DNA of 64,000 bases, taken from NCBI RefSeq assembly GCF_964199755.1, contig NC_133896.1, forward strand, positions 64,893,142 through 64,957,141, given 5' to 3'. Shown in pieces: positions 26,167 to 38,670 of this stretch. A program made the position numbers and the translations under genes. Under the pieces are notes generated by a model that saw only the letters and a program-made list of their open reading frames with translations, searched no databases and was not told the origin of the DNA. The stretch's first letter is position 1. Every line of letters starts with the position of its first letter. The DNA comes from Larus michahellis (taxonomy: Eukaryota > Chordata > Aves > Charadriiformes > Laridae).

Positions 26167-27334
26167 CTACTGGCTCATGTTAAGCTGGCCGTCCACCAGC
26201 ACCCACAGGTCCTTTTCTGCCGGGCAGCTTTCCAGCCACTCTTCCCCAAGCCTGTAGCGTTGCTTGGGATTGTTGTGACCGAAATGCAGGACCCGGCACT
26301 TGGCCTTATTAAACCTCATACAGTTGGCCTTGGCCCGTCGATCCAGCCTGTCCAGGTCCCTCTGTAGAGCTTTCCTACCCTCAAGCAGATCAACACTCCC
26401 ACCTAGTTTGGTGTCATCTGCAAACTTACTGAGGGTGCACTCAATCCCCTCATCCAGATCATTGATAAAGATATTAAACAAAAGTGGCCCCAAAACTGAG
26501 CCCTGAGGGACACCACTGGTGACGGGCCGCCAAGAGGATTTCACCCCATTAATCACAACTCTCTGGGCACAGCCATATAGCCAGTTTTTAACCCAGCGAA
26601 GAGTACACTTGTCTATGCCACGATTCTCCAGCTTCTCCAGGAGAATGCTGTGGGGGACAGTGTCAAAGGCCTTACTAAAGTCCAGATAGACAACGTCCAC
26701 AGCCTTCCCCGCATCCAGAAGGTGGGTCACATGGTCATAGAAAGAGATCAGGTTGGTTAAGCAGGACCTCCCTTTCCTAAACCCACGCTGGCTGGCCCTG
26801 ATCTCTTGGCTGCCCCGCACTTGCTGTGAGAGCTCACTCAAGATGATCCTCTCCATGATCTTTCCTGGTACCGAGGCCAGGCTGACGGGCCTGTAGTTCC
26901 CCGGATCCTCCTTCTGACCCTTCTTGTAGATGGGCGTCACATTAGCCAACCTCCAGTCATCTGGTACCTCCCCTGTTGACCAGGATTGTTGATAAATGAT
27001 GGAGAGAGGCTTGGTGAGCTCTCCCGCCAGCTCCCTGAGTACTCTTGGATGAATTCCATCCGGCCCCATAGACTTATGTACGTCTAGGTGCAGAAACAGA
27101 TCATTGACTACTTTCTCCTGGATTATGGGTGGGTTGTTCTGCTCTCCATCCTTATCTTCCCGCTCAGGAGGCTGAACACCCTGGCAATAGCTGGTCTGAC
27201 TATTGAAGACGGAGGCAAAGAAGGCATTAAGCATCTCAGCCTTCTCCTCGTCATTGGTTGCAACTTTCCCCCCCACATCCAGTAAGGGATGGAGATTCTC
27301 CCTGGCTCTCTTTTTGTTGATGTATTTATAAAAA
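26158..27334 (-). pseudogene. CR1 ORF2 reverse-transcriptase domain (broken)
   Basis: The continuous part of ORF2 encoding the reverse transcriptase of the 25466-27545 element. Visible RT blocks are [93 protein letters not shown] and FADDTKLGG, in the standard order for non-LTR RTs. Both catalytic aspartates of FADD are kept. Reading ends at the TAG at 26167-26169, and the same frame reopens directly after it and runs on to 25468. CR1 proteins copy RNA into DNA at the insertion site; this copy cannot make a full protein. Confidence 0.93.
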
Positions 27335-27545
27335 TTTTTTTGTTGTCCTTAATGTTAGTGGCCAAGTTGAGCTCCAGTTGGGCTTTTGCCTGTCTAATTT
27401 TCTCTCTGTATAACCTAACGAGATCTCTGTACTCCTCCTGAGTTGCCTGTCCCTTCTTCCAAAGGTAGTAAACGCTCCTTTTATTCCTAAGTCCCATCAG
27501 AAGTTCCTTATTCATCCAGACTGGCCATTTTCCCCTCCCTTTAGA

Positions 27546-29996
27546 CTTGCGAGAAAGTTCCTGGCGTTCTTCTCCTTTCCATTTCTAGGCTGGATATATA
27601 AAGCAGTGACAAAGAACGAGCAGAGGAAGTGTCCTGTTGCTGGCAGCCAGGAGGCAGAGCCATCTTTCTGCAAAATAGTTCCAATTCTGGTTTAGAGGGA
27701 GACAGAGCCTGTCTGGCATCCTTCATCCTTTCTTATCAGCGGCTATTTCTTCAGATGTAAACAATGAAATGATACAGCACCTCAGAAGAGCTTCCACCAC
27801 TGAAAATGCATTCCTTTGTTACCCCACAGGATTTTAAGTTTTCTCATAATTTTCTTTCATTTTTCAAGCCTGGGATGCACATCCTAAGTGCTGCGTGTCC
27901 CTTGCCTACCTCTCATTGAAACATCTTGTTCATAGACCCTGCTGACATTAAGATTGTCATGCCAGGGTAGCTAGGCTGATGCAGTTAAGTTAGTGAAGCC
28001 ATCTATACCCACTGTGTTCGCTTGCTAGAAGGTTTTCACTAAGCTGGTTTACTAAATTAAAGTGTATTTCCTCAAGCCATACATACTGGTTGAAGTCTCT
28101 CTTGTAGGAAAAAACATACCACAATGTTTTTTCCTTAGTGGTTGGCAGATCATTACTGCCTTAATATGGTGCAACTTGCACCTTCTTGATGCAAATCATC
28201 TTGATGCACAACGTCTCGGAATTGTCCATGCTGACGACTGGATCCACCTCCTCCAGAGAGCAACTCATCCTGTCCTAAGTGACTTATCTGAGCTTGGTAG
28301 GAATAATCATCCTCTTGTGTTACCCCTCTTTCTCTCTCCCCTTCTCTAGGGAACGTAAAACTGGTTTACTCCAGTTCCATAATTTCCAGACAGACACATA
28401 TGAGTGAACCCACTCCTAGCTTTAACCTGGCATCCAGGCCCATCGCTAATATGTTATGGTAAAAAGAAGAGTATATAGTGAGCGAGTTAGCCACCCTCTG
28501 CTTGAATTATATCTTTTGTCATCTCCTTGGCATGTAAAATACTGTCTTACATTCATGTGCTGTTCATATGGGAGTAACCTGAGGGAGTATGAGCATAGGA
28601 AAATTTGTACGTGTAGGAAAAGAAGTGGAGTTGCCTTAAGCAAGACAACCTTATTTGACCCTCCTCCTTCCTTTACAGCTGGTGTTACTTGAAGCTGGGA
28701 CAGAAAAGAATGAAGGGACTGAGGCTAAGGCCAGACTTTGGCATGAGGCAGACAGGAGCTGAACAGGTTTTCTCCACGCCTTCCTGCCAGTGCCCATTAA
28801 TCCTGAGCCACAGTGCCCTCTGTCATTCCAGCTCTTGGTCCTTTCCCTTAATTCTTCTATTTATACCTTCTGAGCTGGAGTCTCCTTTCTTATGTGCCAG
28901 TTTTACACCAATGTAAATTCATGGATGTCTGTGGGTTTGTTCCTGGCTATAAAAGAAGAAAATTAGACAGATGACTTCTAGGCACCAAATGGACTATGTC
29001 CTATCCCTCGATTCTGCTAAATACTTCTTGTGTTCCTATTTTTCATTGTTCTTTTCCAACACACAGCAACCTGCTGTTATTCCAGTGCTGTATTCCCACA
29101 AAGCACCTCACAGTGGTCCCCAGCCCTGTCCTGACACTGCTGTTGAAGCTGTGCCAGGGACAGTACATACCTGCAGCCTCCTCCATGCTAGGATAAACGC
29201 TTCCAATGTCAGCAAGGAGATGCCAATCAGTAGCCTTTTTGTTTAGCATCGCCGCTCCACATTCAGCCTGGCTATTGTAGATTGTCTTTAGGATTACTTC
29301 GCGTTCCCCACAGTACTGTTGAAGAGAGCCAGTTAAGGATTTGGACCTTCCTGTTCTCTGCATTGGCCAAATGGAGGAAAAGGCCAGGACTTGTCTTGCA
29401 GAACTGAAGTCTAAGCGCGGCATTATATGTTCTTAATAAAGGAGTGATTATATGAATCACAGTAGCAAAATGTTCTTGCAGAACACATGCCCCACTCCCT
29501 GACTTAAGCGTCCAAGGGCAGCTGTACATCATTCCAGAGGAGGCTTTCGCCTTAGACATGAGTTAGCGTATAGCCCACTGCATTACAAAGGAGTAGCTAC
29601 AGAGCTGGGATTCAAGTGTGTCCTTTAATGAAGTTACTTGTGGCTGTTTATTGGGCAAAAATAAATTCCAATTGGCCCATATAACAAATGAAACTCAACT
29701 ACAAAAATGTAATGATATTTATTCACACAGCTGCCAGCAAACTCACATGCACCATGAGTCATTCCAGATGTGGATAAAAACAAAGTCTGTCTGTGAAAGT
29801 AAGTTTCCTGATCCCGAGGAGACTTGGTTTGGGAGAGGAGCCGCACACTGACTTCAGCTGTACCCAGAAGGACAGACAGGTTCTCCTTCAAAGGGGGAGG
29901 GGGAGAGGAAAAGCCATTTATTTATTCCTGAAAAGAAAGCAGGTAGGAAATTGAAAAGCTAATATACAGCTAGACATACTTATTTTAAAGAGAAGG
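27546..29996. promoter_or_regulatory. 5' flank of FAM180A (probable promoter side)
   Basis: About 2.4 kb upstream of the FAM180A start codon, without any recognised coding exon. Roughly 100 bp before the ATG is a G-run block, 'aagggggagggggagagg' (29891-29908), a plausible Sp/KLF site, followed by AT-rich 'catttatttattcc' (29916-29929). No clear TATA box or CpG island is seen, so the transcription start is not placed. The start codon context is AGG ATG C, with A at -3. Confidence 0.4.
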
Positions 29997-30072
29997 ATGC
30001 TTTGGAAGACTTTGCTGCTGCTGCTGTTCTATTACAGTGCTCATGCCACTGTGACCCACAGATGGAGCAGAG
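29997..30072 (+). CDS. FAM180A: FAM180A exon 1 (signal peptide)
   Basis: First coding exon of FAM180A, a small, little-studied secreted vertebrate protein. It encodes 25 residues plus one base of codon 26 and begins MLWKTLLLLLFYYSAHA. This is a classical signal peptide: a basic residue near the start, a leucine-rich core, and small residues before a likely cleavage after Ala17. The exon ends with THRWSR, which closely matches the human protein's HRWSR in the same place. The donor is a consensus AG|GTAAGA at 30073. Codon phase 1 fits the acceptor of exon 2 exactly. The exon is short and was found by its match to the family, not as a long ORF. Start choice rests on length agreement with human FAM180A. 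Confidence 0.93.
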
Positions 30073-30144
30073 GTAAGATTTAAACATGAAAAACTATTTA
30101 AGAGAAAACTTTGAGTTGTTAGATTTGGTCTGAAATTATGTTGT

Positions 30145-30330
30145 ATTATACATATATGTACATATATATACAGTTTCTCCCTCCAAACTCTGGAATTCTT
30201 TTTCTGCATTAAACAGGAGGTCAACTAAATAATTATATAGACTAATAGAAAAATACACATGCATAAATGCATAAAGGTAAAATTATATATTTATTCTATT
30301 ATAATACAAATATATATATATAAAAAATAT
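30145..30330. repeat. AT-dinucleotide-rich simple repeats
   Basis: Two alternating AT stretches lie just inside intron 1: about 30145-30172 ('acatatatgtacatatatat') and about 30299-30330 ('aaatatatatatataaaaaa'). They are low-complexity sequence about 70-250 bp after the exon 1 donor. Confidence 0.75.
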
Positions 30331-31082
30331 CCCAAGAAACAAAACTACATTCTTTTCTCACTTTTTCCTTTCTCTCTCCTTCTCCTTTTTCTCCCACATT
30401 AACAAAAATGACAGGTCATGAAACCTTAAAGCAAAATCCTTTGCAGTCACAGGTGGCATATTCTTCTGCTCCACCAAGCAGATACCTGGTAATAGTAAAC
30501 ACAACAATGCCTGGAATGTGTGTGAGGTGCCTAGGAGTGCCTAAGACCCTACCCTGACAGACTGGTACATACAACATAGAGCAAGCTACGTGAGGTGTTA
30601 TCAGGCTTCAGCTGCCAATATGGCAATATATAGTTGTGACATATTTGTATTCAAGCGTGTGACAGTAACATATGAAACGGTTTGGGACTATTGGATTGCA
30701 TAGGAGATAGTTGCTTAAAAGCTAGTGATGATGTCCTTTCCCTTTTTTGTTTTATTCTCTCCTCCGGTATTTGGCATGGGTTTGGTAGCTGCTGGAAATG
30801 GAGAAAGGAAACACCTCCCAAAAGATTTCTTTGGTTCTGAAATTGAGATTCACAGATATTTAAAGGAACCGGAGTCTGCTAAAAAAATCAAGCATTCAGA
30901 TGCTCCCCTCCCCACCCCAAACTCCCATGTCTTCTTCATTATAGCTGGTTTCTTTCTATTGTGCTGTTTGGGTTTAGTTTTGATTTTGTAGGGGATGCAA
31001 TGGCTGAATGAAGCAATGAAGAGCTATGCAATTCTGTTAAAGCTGTATGAATGTTCAACTGTTCCTTACAGTTAGTGGGGAC

Positions 31083-31225
31083 TCACTGACAGGGCATTGA
31101 CCTGGGACTCAGAATGGCAGGTTCTTTCCCCACCTTTTCCATCAGCCTCTTGGATCATACTGGATGGAGTCATTATACCTGTCTGTACCTTACTTTTCTC
31201 GTACTGTATAATAGAGGTAATGACA
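31083..31225 (+). mobile_element. MIR-like tRNA-derived SINE relic
   Basis: The sequence 'gggcattgacctgggactca' followed by 'ggttctttcccca' resembles the tRNA-type head of an amniote MIR/CORE-SINE (...CACTGGCCTGGGACTCAGGAGACCTGGGTTC...). About 60 bp later comes 'gtctgtaccttacttttctc' and 'tgtataatagaggtaatgac', matching the MIR 'CTCTGTGCCTCAGTTTTCTCATCTGTAAAATGGGGATAATGA' segment. Order and orientation agree. The copy is diverged. It is not a functional tRNA, because no cloverleaf can be completed. Confidence 0.6.
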
Positions 31226-32419
31226 GCAGTTGTCATCACAAAATCCCTTAATTCAGTAGATAAGTGTTTGTCTTTCCAGGGATGACACATAAAAAAGTGA
31301 GGAAATCAGTACTAGATCTGCATATATGAAAAGAAAAGCAACCCTACCTTTTGGAAGAATGAGATCATCTTACCTATGAAATGGAAAAAGCAAAAGGAAA
31401 GGGGTTCATTTCCAAGGAATAATCACTATGCAATTTACAGATGTTATTCACTTCTGCTAACATGCTAATTTTAATTAAACAACACCACCACAACCATAAA
31501 AGGAATACATGCAACTATTAACATCCAATTTTAATCACCATGAATATTTAAAGGAAAACATCAGAACTCTATTGTGCCTTTTGGGAAAGCAGATTGTTTT
31601 CAAGCTGGAAGCTCTAGAGCTATTTTTTTGATACTTCTGAGGGAAGAGAAGATACATTCCCTGTTGTGATAAGGAGTTCAGTTCTCACAAATACTGTATA
31701 CAGACAGCTGCTGAGGAGGAAACCAGATTTCTTCTCTGCAGCTGCTGGGACTATTCAATGCCAAATATGTTTTAAAGGCATGACTCCCTCAATGATAGCT
31801 ACTTCAGAGACCCCCGAGTCCCCTAAACTATCTATGTGTCAGCCCAACCAATCCCATCCTAATCTGCAGTATCTAGAGGGCCAAAGCACTGTCCTAATTT
31901 TTGAATTGCTTAGAAACCTAAGAAGAAATTTGAGTACCAAGGCTCGACACACCCTTTTGCAGACTCAGAGCTCTTCCCTCTCTCCACAAACGACAACTGA
32001 CTCTTGTCTGGGTTAAACCTCAGTCACTTAAGTCTTATCCAACTCCTGATCTGAATTTTGCAACGGAAAAGCAAAGACAGATCAGCATCTGGTCTGATGG
32101 AAATGGAAGACAGATCTGCATATCATCTCCATGTTGACTAGTAGACCAGACTGTTTACAAAACAGTAGGATAAAGGATCCTGTTTTAGTTACCAACAGTT
32201 GTTGTTTGCAATAGAAATGAGCAGTCAACATTGGATAAAACAAGGTCTAGCTTTACCATTTTTTCCCTCGGGGGCACTGGGGCAGCCTTGGATGCCCAGC
32301 CCTTGTAACCGAGTATTTAAGCTTTGGCTCAAGAAAAAAGTCAGATGTGAGGAAAGATGAACATACTTGTGCTGACTGGTGAGTGGGAACTCCAGATTGC
32401 CACCTCCCTTTTCCCTTTG

Positions 32420-32535
32420 TTTTTTTTTTTTGCTTTTACAAGCACCAGTGAATGGGGAGGGAAAAAAAAAAAAAAGCAGCAGTTCTGGCAGGAAAACTGA
32501 TTTGGTCTTTTGTTTGTTTTTTTTTTTTTTTTTTT
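32420..32535. repeat. Opposed poly-T / poly-A / poly-T tracts
   Basis: T12 at 32420-32431, A14 at 32462-32475 and T19 at 32517-32535. The middle A-run can pair with either T-run, so the single strand can fold into alternative hairpins. Such tracts slip easily during replication and sequencing, so their lengths should be treated as approximate. Confidence 0.85.
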
Positions 32536-35500
32536 ACTTCCTCAGCCATTTGCATTAAAAGTCTCACACACTCCTCATCCTGCTTAGATCCAGCTGTGGA
32601 CATTGGTTCAGAAGTCACAGGCAAATCTTGGTCCCTAGGATGGACATGTTCAGAATAACACAGAAAAGATCCTTACTGGTGATGAAATAATTTACTCATC
32701 ATGACCTCAGGTTTCCTTGAGCCTCTTGTAGGCTTAGCTGTATGGTATTACCCTCTCAGATTTTACGAAGCACCTGTCTAGGGAGAAAAGGTAGTTGGGT
32801 CTTTACTGAGGGATATTCCCTATGTGATGTTAGAGATGGGGTCGTAATAATTTCTGAAGGTCCCAAATAAGAATCCCAGATCTTAAGAGAAGTTTTTGCT
32901 GGAGAAATCAAGGAACAAATCATGTTCTTTCACAACAAAGATAAAAAAACCCAAACATGCAGCTGAGGTAACCGGAGATGGTGCCACCACTTGACACTCA
33001 GTTGTTTTCATCAAACCGCTCTAACAAGTACCGATACATTGGAGAGCAGAAGTTAGCTTCAGATCTGCATTATAAGAATTTCCTGTTCCCTGAGGAAACC
33101 TTATTATCTCGTTTCATCTCAGCTGGCTGTAGTTTGTTTTCTGTAAGGCCTTCCTGATTCAAATAAACAGCACACAAACAGTAGCATGCTTGCTACGTGC
33201 TCGCTCAGGGAGTGAAGATGCAGTATGATCTCTTGTGGTTGTGGCTTCTTGGACAGTGGGGAAGCAGATGCAATGGTAAGTTTGCCCCTTAGTGGAGGGT
33301 GGAAAAGGAGATGTAGAAAAACACAAAATAAGAAGGTAAAACTCTCTTCACCCATTGGAGAGAAAAGGATATATTAGTTATATTAGCACCATCAAGGTTT
33401 CACATGTTTGGGGAATGGCTGTGCTGTGCCTTCTAGGCCTCAAAAGCAGTATTACAGTCACATCCAGGTCTACTTGTTCCATATGCATTATTTTGCACTC
33501 AGTCCGTAGTGCTTGGTGAAAGTCAAATGTTTTTTCCATAACAGCAAGGGAACAGTTTGTTCTCCTTAGAGGCTTTCTGCAGAAGGAATTACCTGGGAGA
33601 ACAGCAGGCCTGTCCCCCTTGATTTTCCCACAACAGTGCAAACTTTTACTATTTGCTCTAGTGTTGTGGCAACTGAGTTGGTGAGTTTGATGGAGCAGCT
33701 GCTACATGAGCAACTTTTGCGGGCTGCTTCTGCTTGTGGGCTTAGCTGCAGGAGGCTGGCAGCTCTCCAGTGCCAGGAGAGGGAGGACTGTGTAGAAGAG
33801 AAAGAGATACTGGCTGTTGCTAGAAAGCCAGCCAGCCCTTTTATAAGGAAGCAGTGTTTGACATATTCTGTACTCTGTGATCATTTGCTATGTACCAGGT
33901 TGCTGTTGATCTTGCCATGTGGGCAAAGGCTGAGTGCCTTGGAGATCAGGGCATCCCCACGTCTTTTGACCTTATTTGCCTTTCTTCCCTCCCACCCCTC
34001 ATATTGCATCCTTACAGCCAGGCGCTCCCTTCTTGAACAACTTCTGGGATTCCACCGCTGACAGCAACATTTGTTTGACATGTTTTACTCGGACAGCACA
34101 AGCAAAGTGAATGTGGCCTGAACACAGCATGTAATTAGAACACAAATGGTCCAACACATATACATAGATATGCTCAGCAGGCCTTGAGTATACCAGGTTA
34201 TGGTCTTATTTAGGATATGCTGAGATTTCCAAAGGTCTGGTCCAAAGGTAAAAAGAAGTTACACCAGATGGACCAGCCACAAGAATTTTTTAAAATGCAA
34301 CATCTATTCAACTTCCTCTGATTTCCATAAAGCCATTGTTATCCAATTCTTAAAATATATATTCCACGTAAAACAATGACATATGAAATGTTATAAAACA
34401 CAGCCAAGTCTGTCTAAGCCTGGATGTGTAAAGAATGTTTCTTCTTACAGAGAAAATGCAATATTTCCCTTTTCTCTGGTTCCCAACTGATCACTTGGAA
34501 AATTGCCTCAACTGTCCTAACTTACTTGCTTGCTGGACCCATTCCAGTGACCTGCCTGGAGCTGCAAAAGGCTTGATCAATCTTCTGCAGAGGTTTTTAC
34601 CACTTGCCCCGAGTCTGTTCCATAAGTCTGTATCAGTTGCTGGGAATGCAAGTTTGTAGGACGGAGTCTCCTGATCTGAGGGTTTATTTGCCTGATGCGA
34701 ATTATTGCCACACCAAATATCACAACTGTACCTGTAAAGAGAGGGAGGCACTGTCTGAAGGGCAGTGTGGGATTAAAATTCAGAGGAATTAGCTTTGCAG
34801 CTGGATGACCTGAAGAAGTCAATTTATATATGTATGTTTTTACTTTCTGAATTCCTTTGCAAAGAGCTGTATAAAAAATGAGTATAAATGTACTTCATAG
34901 ACCTAAAAATAGATCCTTAAAAAACAAATTGTCCTACATTGTAAGTAGTAGGAAAGAAGAATTAGAAGAATAATTTCTGCCTTTTAAGAATTAGAAGAAA
35001 GCAAAGACAAAAACAGATTTTCAAGCAGGTCTGGAAAATATTTGACAATTAATGAAGTAAGGAGGCAACTAGGATATCTGCATGGCACAATGGTGTGTGG
35101 AACAGAGTTCACAGACCCAGGTCCGAGGCAAGCTGCCTGCCTTGCACAACACAGGACAGTGCAGGGACTGTAGCTGGTGTCCCAGCAGGGTGGTAGTCAC
35201 CAGCATGGCGTGGGCCCAAGGGAAGGAGCTCTGCCTTTCAACAGGGATCACCTGGTTGGATCCAGTGCCGCACTGATATGGCCACACTGCTGCTGGGTCT
35301 GACATCTCCGCCCTGTGCTTTGCTGTGTAGCGCAGACGTGGCCATCCCATTCCTTGTGGCAGATCCCTTGGACATCAGCTGTGGTGACTGTGTGAAATAT
35401 TAAACAAAGCACTATTGCAGGAAGAGAAGGGAGAGGACTGAAGAAGGGGCTGAAAAGGGATTAGTTATTACTACCCAGGAAAGCTGCGCAGTGTTGCAAA

Positions 35501-36103
35501 AGGTAGCTAGAATATAACGGTCTCTGAATGGATTTAACCTGCATAGGATAAATATCCAATAGGGTAGGGCTGTGACAGTAATCAAAATCCTTTCTAGCAT
35601 GTCCCGATTCCCCAAATGCTCCTTTAGGGGCAGACTTAATTAATTTAACCTTCACGGAGGATGACCCCTGAATCAGAATTCACAGTGGGTACTTGAAACT
35701 GAAAGACGTACAAAGGATGCTTAAAAAAATCAAAGTTTATAATCTCTTCTAGGGCAATGATGTGATGAGATCAGAAGGAGGATAGATTATAGAAGCTTCC
35801 ACATTTTAGTTTAGATCACAGATGGATATTGTACTCTATAAAAACAGTCATGCTGTTAGCAAGGAAGGATCTAAGTGATTCTGAGGTTTTTTCACCACAG
35901 GAAGCAGCCAAAAAATGGCTAAAGCTTACAGCTCATACAGTTGTAAACTGGTTGACACAATCAAAAGTTAAGAGAAAGGAGCTAGGCAATTTTGAGGAAA
36001 TCTGGGTAAGGAACAAGAGGAAGACACATGAGGTGAAGTTGTTTTCTCTTTGGTATGTACTAGACAAAGTGAGAACTATGAGCTAAAATTAACACCAGTA
36101 GAA

Positions 36104-36145
36104 TTTTCTCACTGATCCCAGTGATTTTCTCACTGATTCCAGTAA
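36104..36145 (+). repeat. 21-bp tandem duplication, two copies
   Basis: The unit TTTTCTCACTGATCCCAGTG plus A (36104-36124) is repeated directly as 36125-36145 with two substitutions (19 of 21 identical). It looks like a small local duplication. Confidence 0.9.
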
Positions 36146-36649
36146 CGAGGACTAGCAAGTCAGTAAGACATTTGCTGACACTTTAGTCATTTTTTTTTTC
36201 AGCTTCCTGCATGCTGTAGTGTCCCATCTATTTGCCTCAGTCCCAGGTATAGAACCTTCATGGGACCCAGATCAGTTTGCACAAGGGTCCTCATGTCCAA
36301 ACCAAAGTCCAGTTCTGAAGAACCTCCTGCCATTCAAATCCCTCCTTACACTGTCACATGGAAATAGCTCCCTTGACCTTACCTTTAACCTCCGCCTCAC
36401 TGATCTTGTTGCATGGTGTTAAGCCAATGTTCCCTTCTATAGCTGAAGCAGCTCCGTTACGAATGAAATAACTCATGTACACATGCAAAGACTGTAGAGC
36501 ACTCTGAGTCCCATCCTGATTATCTTATACTCGACTGCTGGTACCTGGCATTGTGCAAACACACAGAGTAAAAAAAATAAAATTTAAAAAAAAATAAATC
36601 TTTCCTCCTCCAAAGAACTTCCAGTGTAATTAAGGAGAGGAAACGTTAG

Positions 36650-36712
36650 CATCCCTTTTCGTTGTGAGGCACAGAGTAATTAAATCATTTGCCCCATGTC
36701 TCTTCAGGATGA
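36650..36712 (-). mobile_element. MIR-like SINE core fragment
   Basis: The + strand reads 'gaggcacagagtaattaaat' then 'catttgccccatgtc', close to the reverse complement of the MIR core (GAGGCACAGAGAGGTTAAGTNACTTGCCCAAGGTC). It is short and diverged. Confidence 0.5.
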
Positions 36713-38670
36713 TTGTGTGCGTGTAGTCTTGTATGTTGTTAACAGGAGTGATATTTTTATTTATTCTGTTTCTGGATCATAAAGTGCTTTTCTTGTTTTC
36801 TTGGGGTAGAGCATGCCAAATTCTGCAAGAGCGTAATGACTTCTCAGGCAGAAAGAAATCCTGTCAGAAGCATTGAATAGTACAATGTCATTGAAAGGAA
36901 AGTCAGCAGGTCTTAATGAACATCATCAGGCTGCAGAGGCTCTGATTACTCACATGGTGACAGGCGAGATGTAAATTGCTGAGGTAAAGCACTGAGTGGA
37001 GGAGCAATTAACTTTGCACGCAGTGCTTGTGCTCGGGTTCAAGGCAGGGCAGGACCCATAGGGCCGGCCCAGGATGCTGGAGACAAACACTGGTGCTTGC
37101 CCGCACGCACAGCCTGCACCCACCTTGAACCGGGGCTCTGCAAAATCATCCGCTCTCCCTCTGCTCCCCAGTGGCTCTGCTGAAGGGAGATGAGTCCATC
37201 CAAGATGCAGAGAAGCTAGCTGCGTACGTGGACCCGGCTGCAGCAAAACAGGGAGCTGTGCACGTGTCTCGGCTTGAAGTGGGCAAACCAGTCGGCTCCT
37301 TGCTTTAACTTTTAAAGCACTGCAAACCAGCACCACTGAAGTCAATGGGAGTTTTGCCACTCTCAGGAGTTGTGGCCACAATCTCATTCACTATGTGGAA
37401 CTGGGTCTCCTGGAGTAAACCTGAGTGTTAAGGGCTTCCAGCCGAAACACATTATTCGTTGGTTAAAGTGTTTTCAGCAAAATGTCACTGGCTTGGGTGA
37501 AGCTCATGCAGGTCAGCTACATGGATAGCTGATGGTGGGGAGCAGAGGAGGAAACATATCAAGGCATCACAAAAAGAAGAAAAAAAAAAAAAGGCAATTT
37601 GAGGACAAGCTGCAAATAACTTGTGGAAATTGTGGAGAGACACATAGACAAAAGTCCCGAAAGGGTCAGTCATCTATGAGGTTTTCTCTCCCACTGGAAA
37701 GAAAGAAAGCACAGGAAGGGATCCTGTATGCTTCCATTGTCCCTGTGTCTCTCATTACCTTGAAATCCTGTTTTATTTGGCTGTTGCTGCCGCAGCTTTA
37801 TGCTATATCTCCCACAGCATACTTGCTAATACACAGACATTAAACTAGCCTGAGTCTGCCCCACAAGTCACAGGGCTCCCTTGCCTACTCAGTAGCAACT
37901 CTTAGCTGGTAAACTCTTTTTATCCCCCCTGAGGTGCTCCAGGCTGCAGCAATAATGCGTCTCCTCTTGTCTCACTGTCGCAGCGCTGGGCTTGAGACTA
38001 AGACGAATGTGAGGAGGAGAGGAGCAGAGTTAAATAAGCTCCACTATTTCCAGTTTCCACAAACATTCCTTTCCTCTGGTGAAAGCGTATGTGGGGCCTT
38101 TCCTGGCCCAGTTTGCTGGTTAGATTTGGCAGCTCCCCAGTTCCCTTGAGATCGGCACGCATACCACTCGTCCTCTGGAAATTCCTCCCCAGCCACAGGG
38201 AAACAAGTCACCAGCCAGAAGCCGGGCTCCAAACTCACTGAGTCTCTCTCCGCTCAGGAGGAGCCAGGTGGGTAGCTGAAAAAAAGCCGCTGAGAAAGGG
38301 AAAAATAAGTCGTTCAAAGCTCAGAGGTTATTTGGGAGGAAATGAGACAGTGGAAGGGCAATGCTGCGCTGCAGTCTTGTGTTGGAGACCCATCCAAACG
38401 CACAAGGTCTTCTGTGATGCCTGCATCACCCCCCACCCCGGCGTGGCTCTGCGGAAGCAGAACACTGTGGCTAGGTTTTGCCTAAACGTGAAGAGAGTAA
38501 ACTTCACCAGACTGGATGTGGATATCTGCTGTGAACTAGAACATCAGGATTTCATCATCTCCATCTATTTGGCAGGTGGCGGCATGCCCCAAATGGAGCT
38601 GATGCTTCTAATCTTTCTCTGTCTTGGAAAGAGTACAGACTTTCCAGTGTGGCAGGGCTTATTTGAACCA

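Larger units (their letters stand above)
25466..27545 (-). mobile_element. CR1 LINE, 2.1 kb, most of ORF2 retained
   Basis: A 5'-truncated CR1 on the minus strand. Its 3' end is at 25466, with the doubled 'atcatagaat' repeat. Going 5' to 3' on the minus strand it keeps the linker after the endonuclease (MNKELLMGLRNKRS at 27515), the reverse transcriptase domain with [26 protein letters not shown] and the catalytic FADD (26413-26424), and the C-terminal thumb with [14 protein letters not shown]. The endonuclease domain is missing. Two lesions break the frame: a 1-nt loss in a homopolymer near 27335-27341, and an in-frame TAG at 26167-26169 where CR1 normally has glutamine. It is dead by itself but relatively young. 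Confidence 0.95.

Noticed and set aside
1-29996. MTPN (myotrophin) exons, expected upstream by gene order
   Set aside because: No ankyrin-repeat coding sequence was seen on either strand, so MTPN probably lies left of the window.
31083-31140. Possible tRNA gene
   Set aside because: It has box-like words, but no cloverleaf with acceptor and anticodon stems can be drawn. It fits better as the head of a MIR-type SINE.
31666-32016. 116-aa ORF on the plus strand
   Set aside because: No recognised domain. It contains a CQICF word like a zinc-binding start, but no partner cysteines follow.
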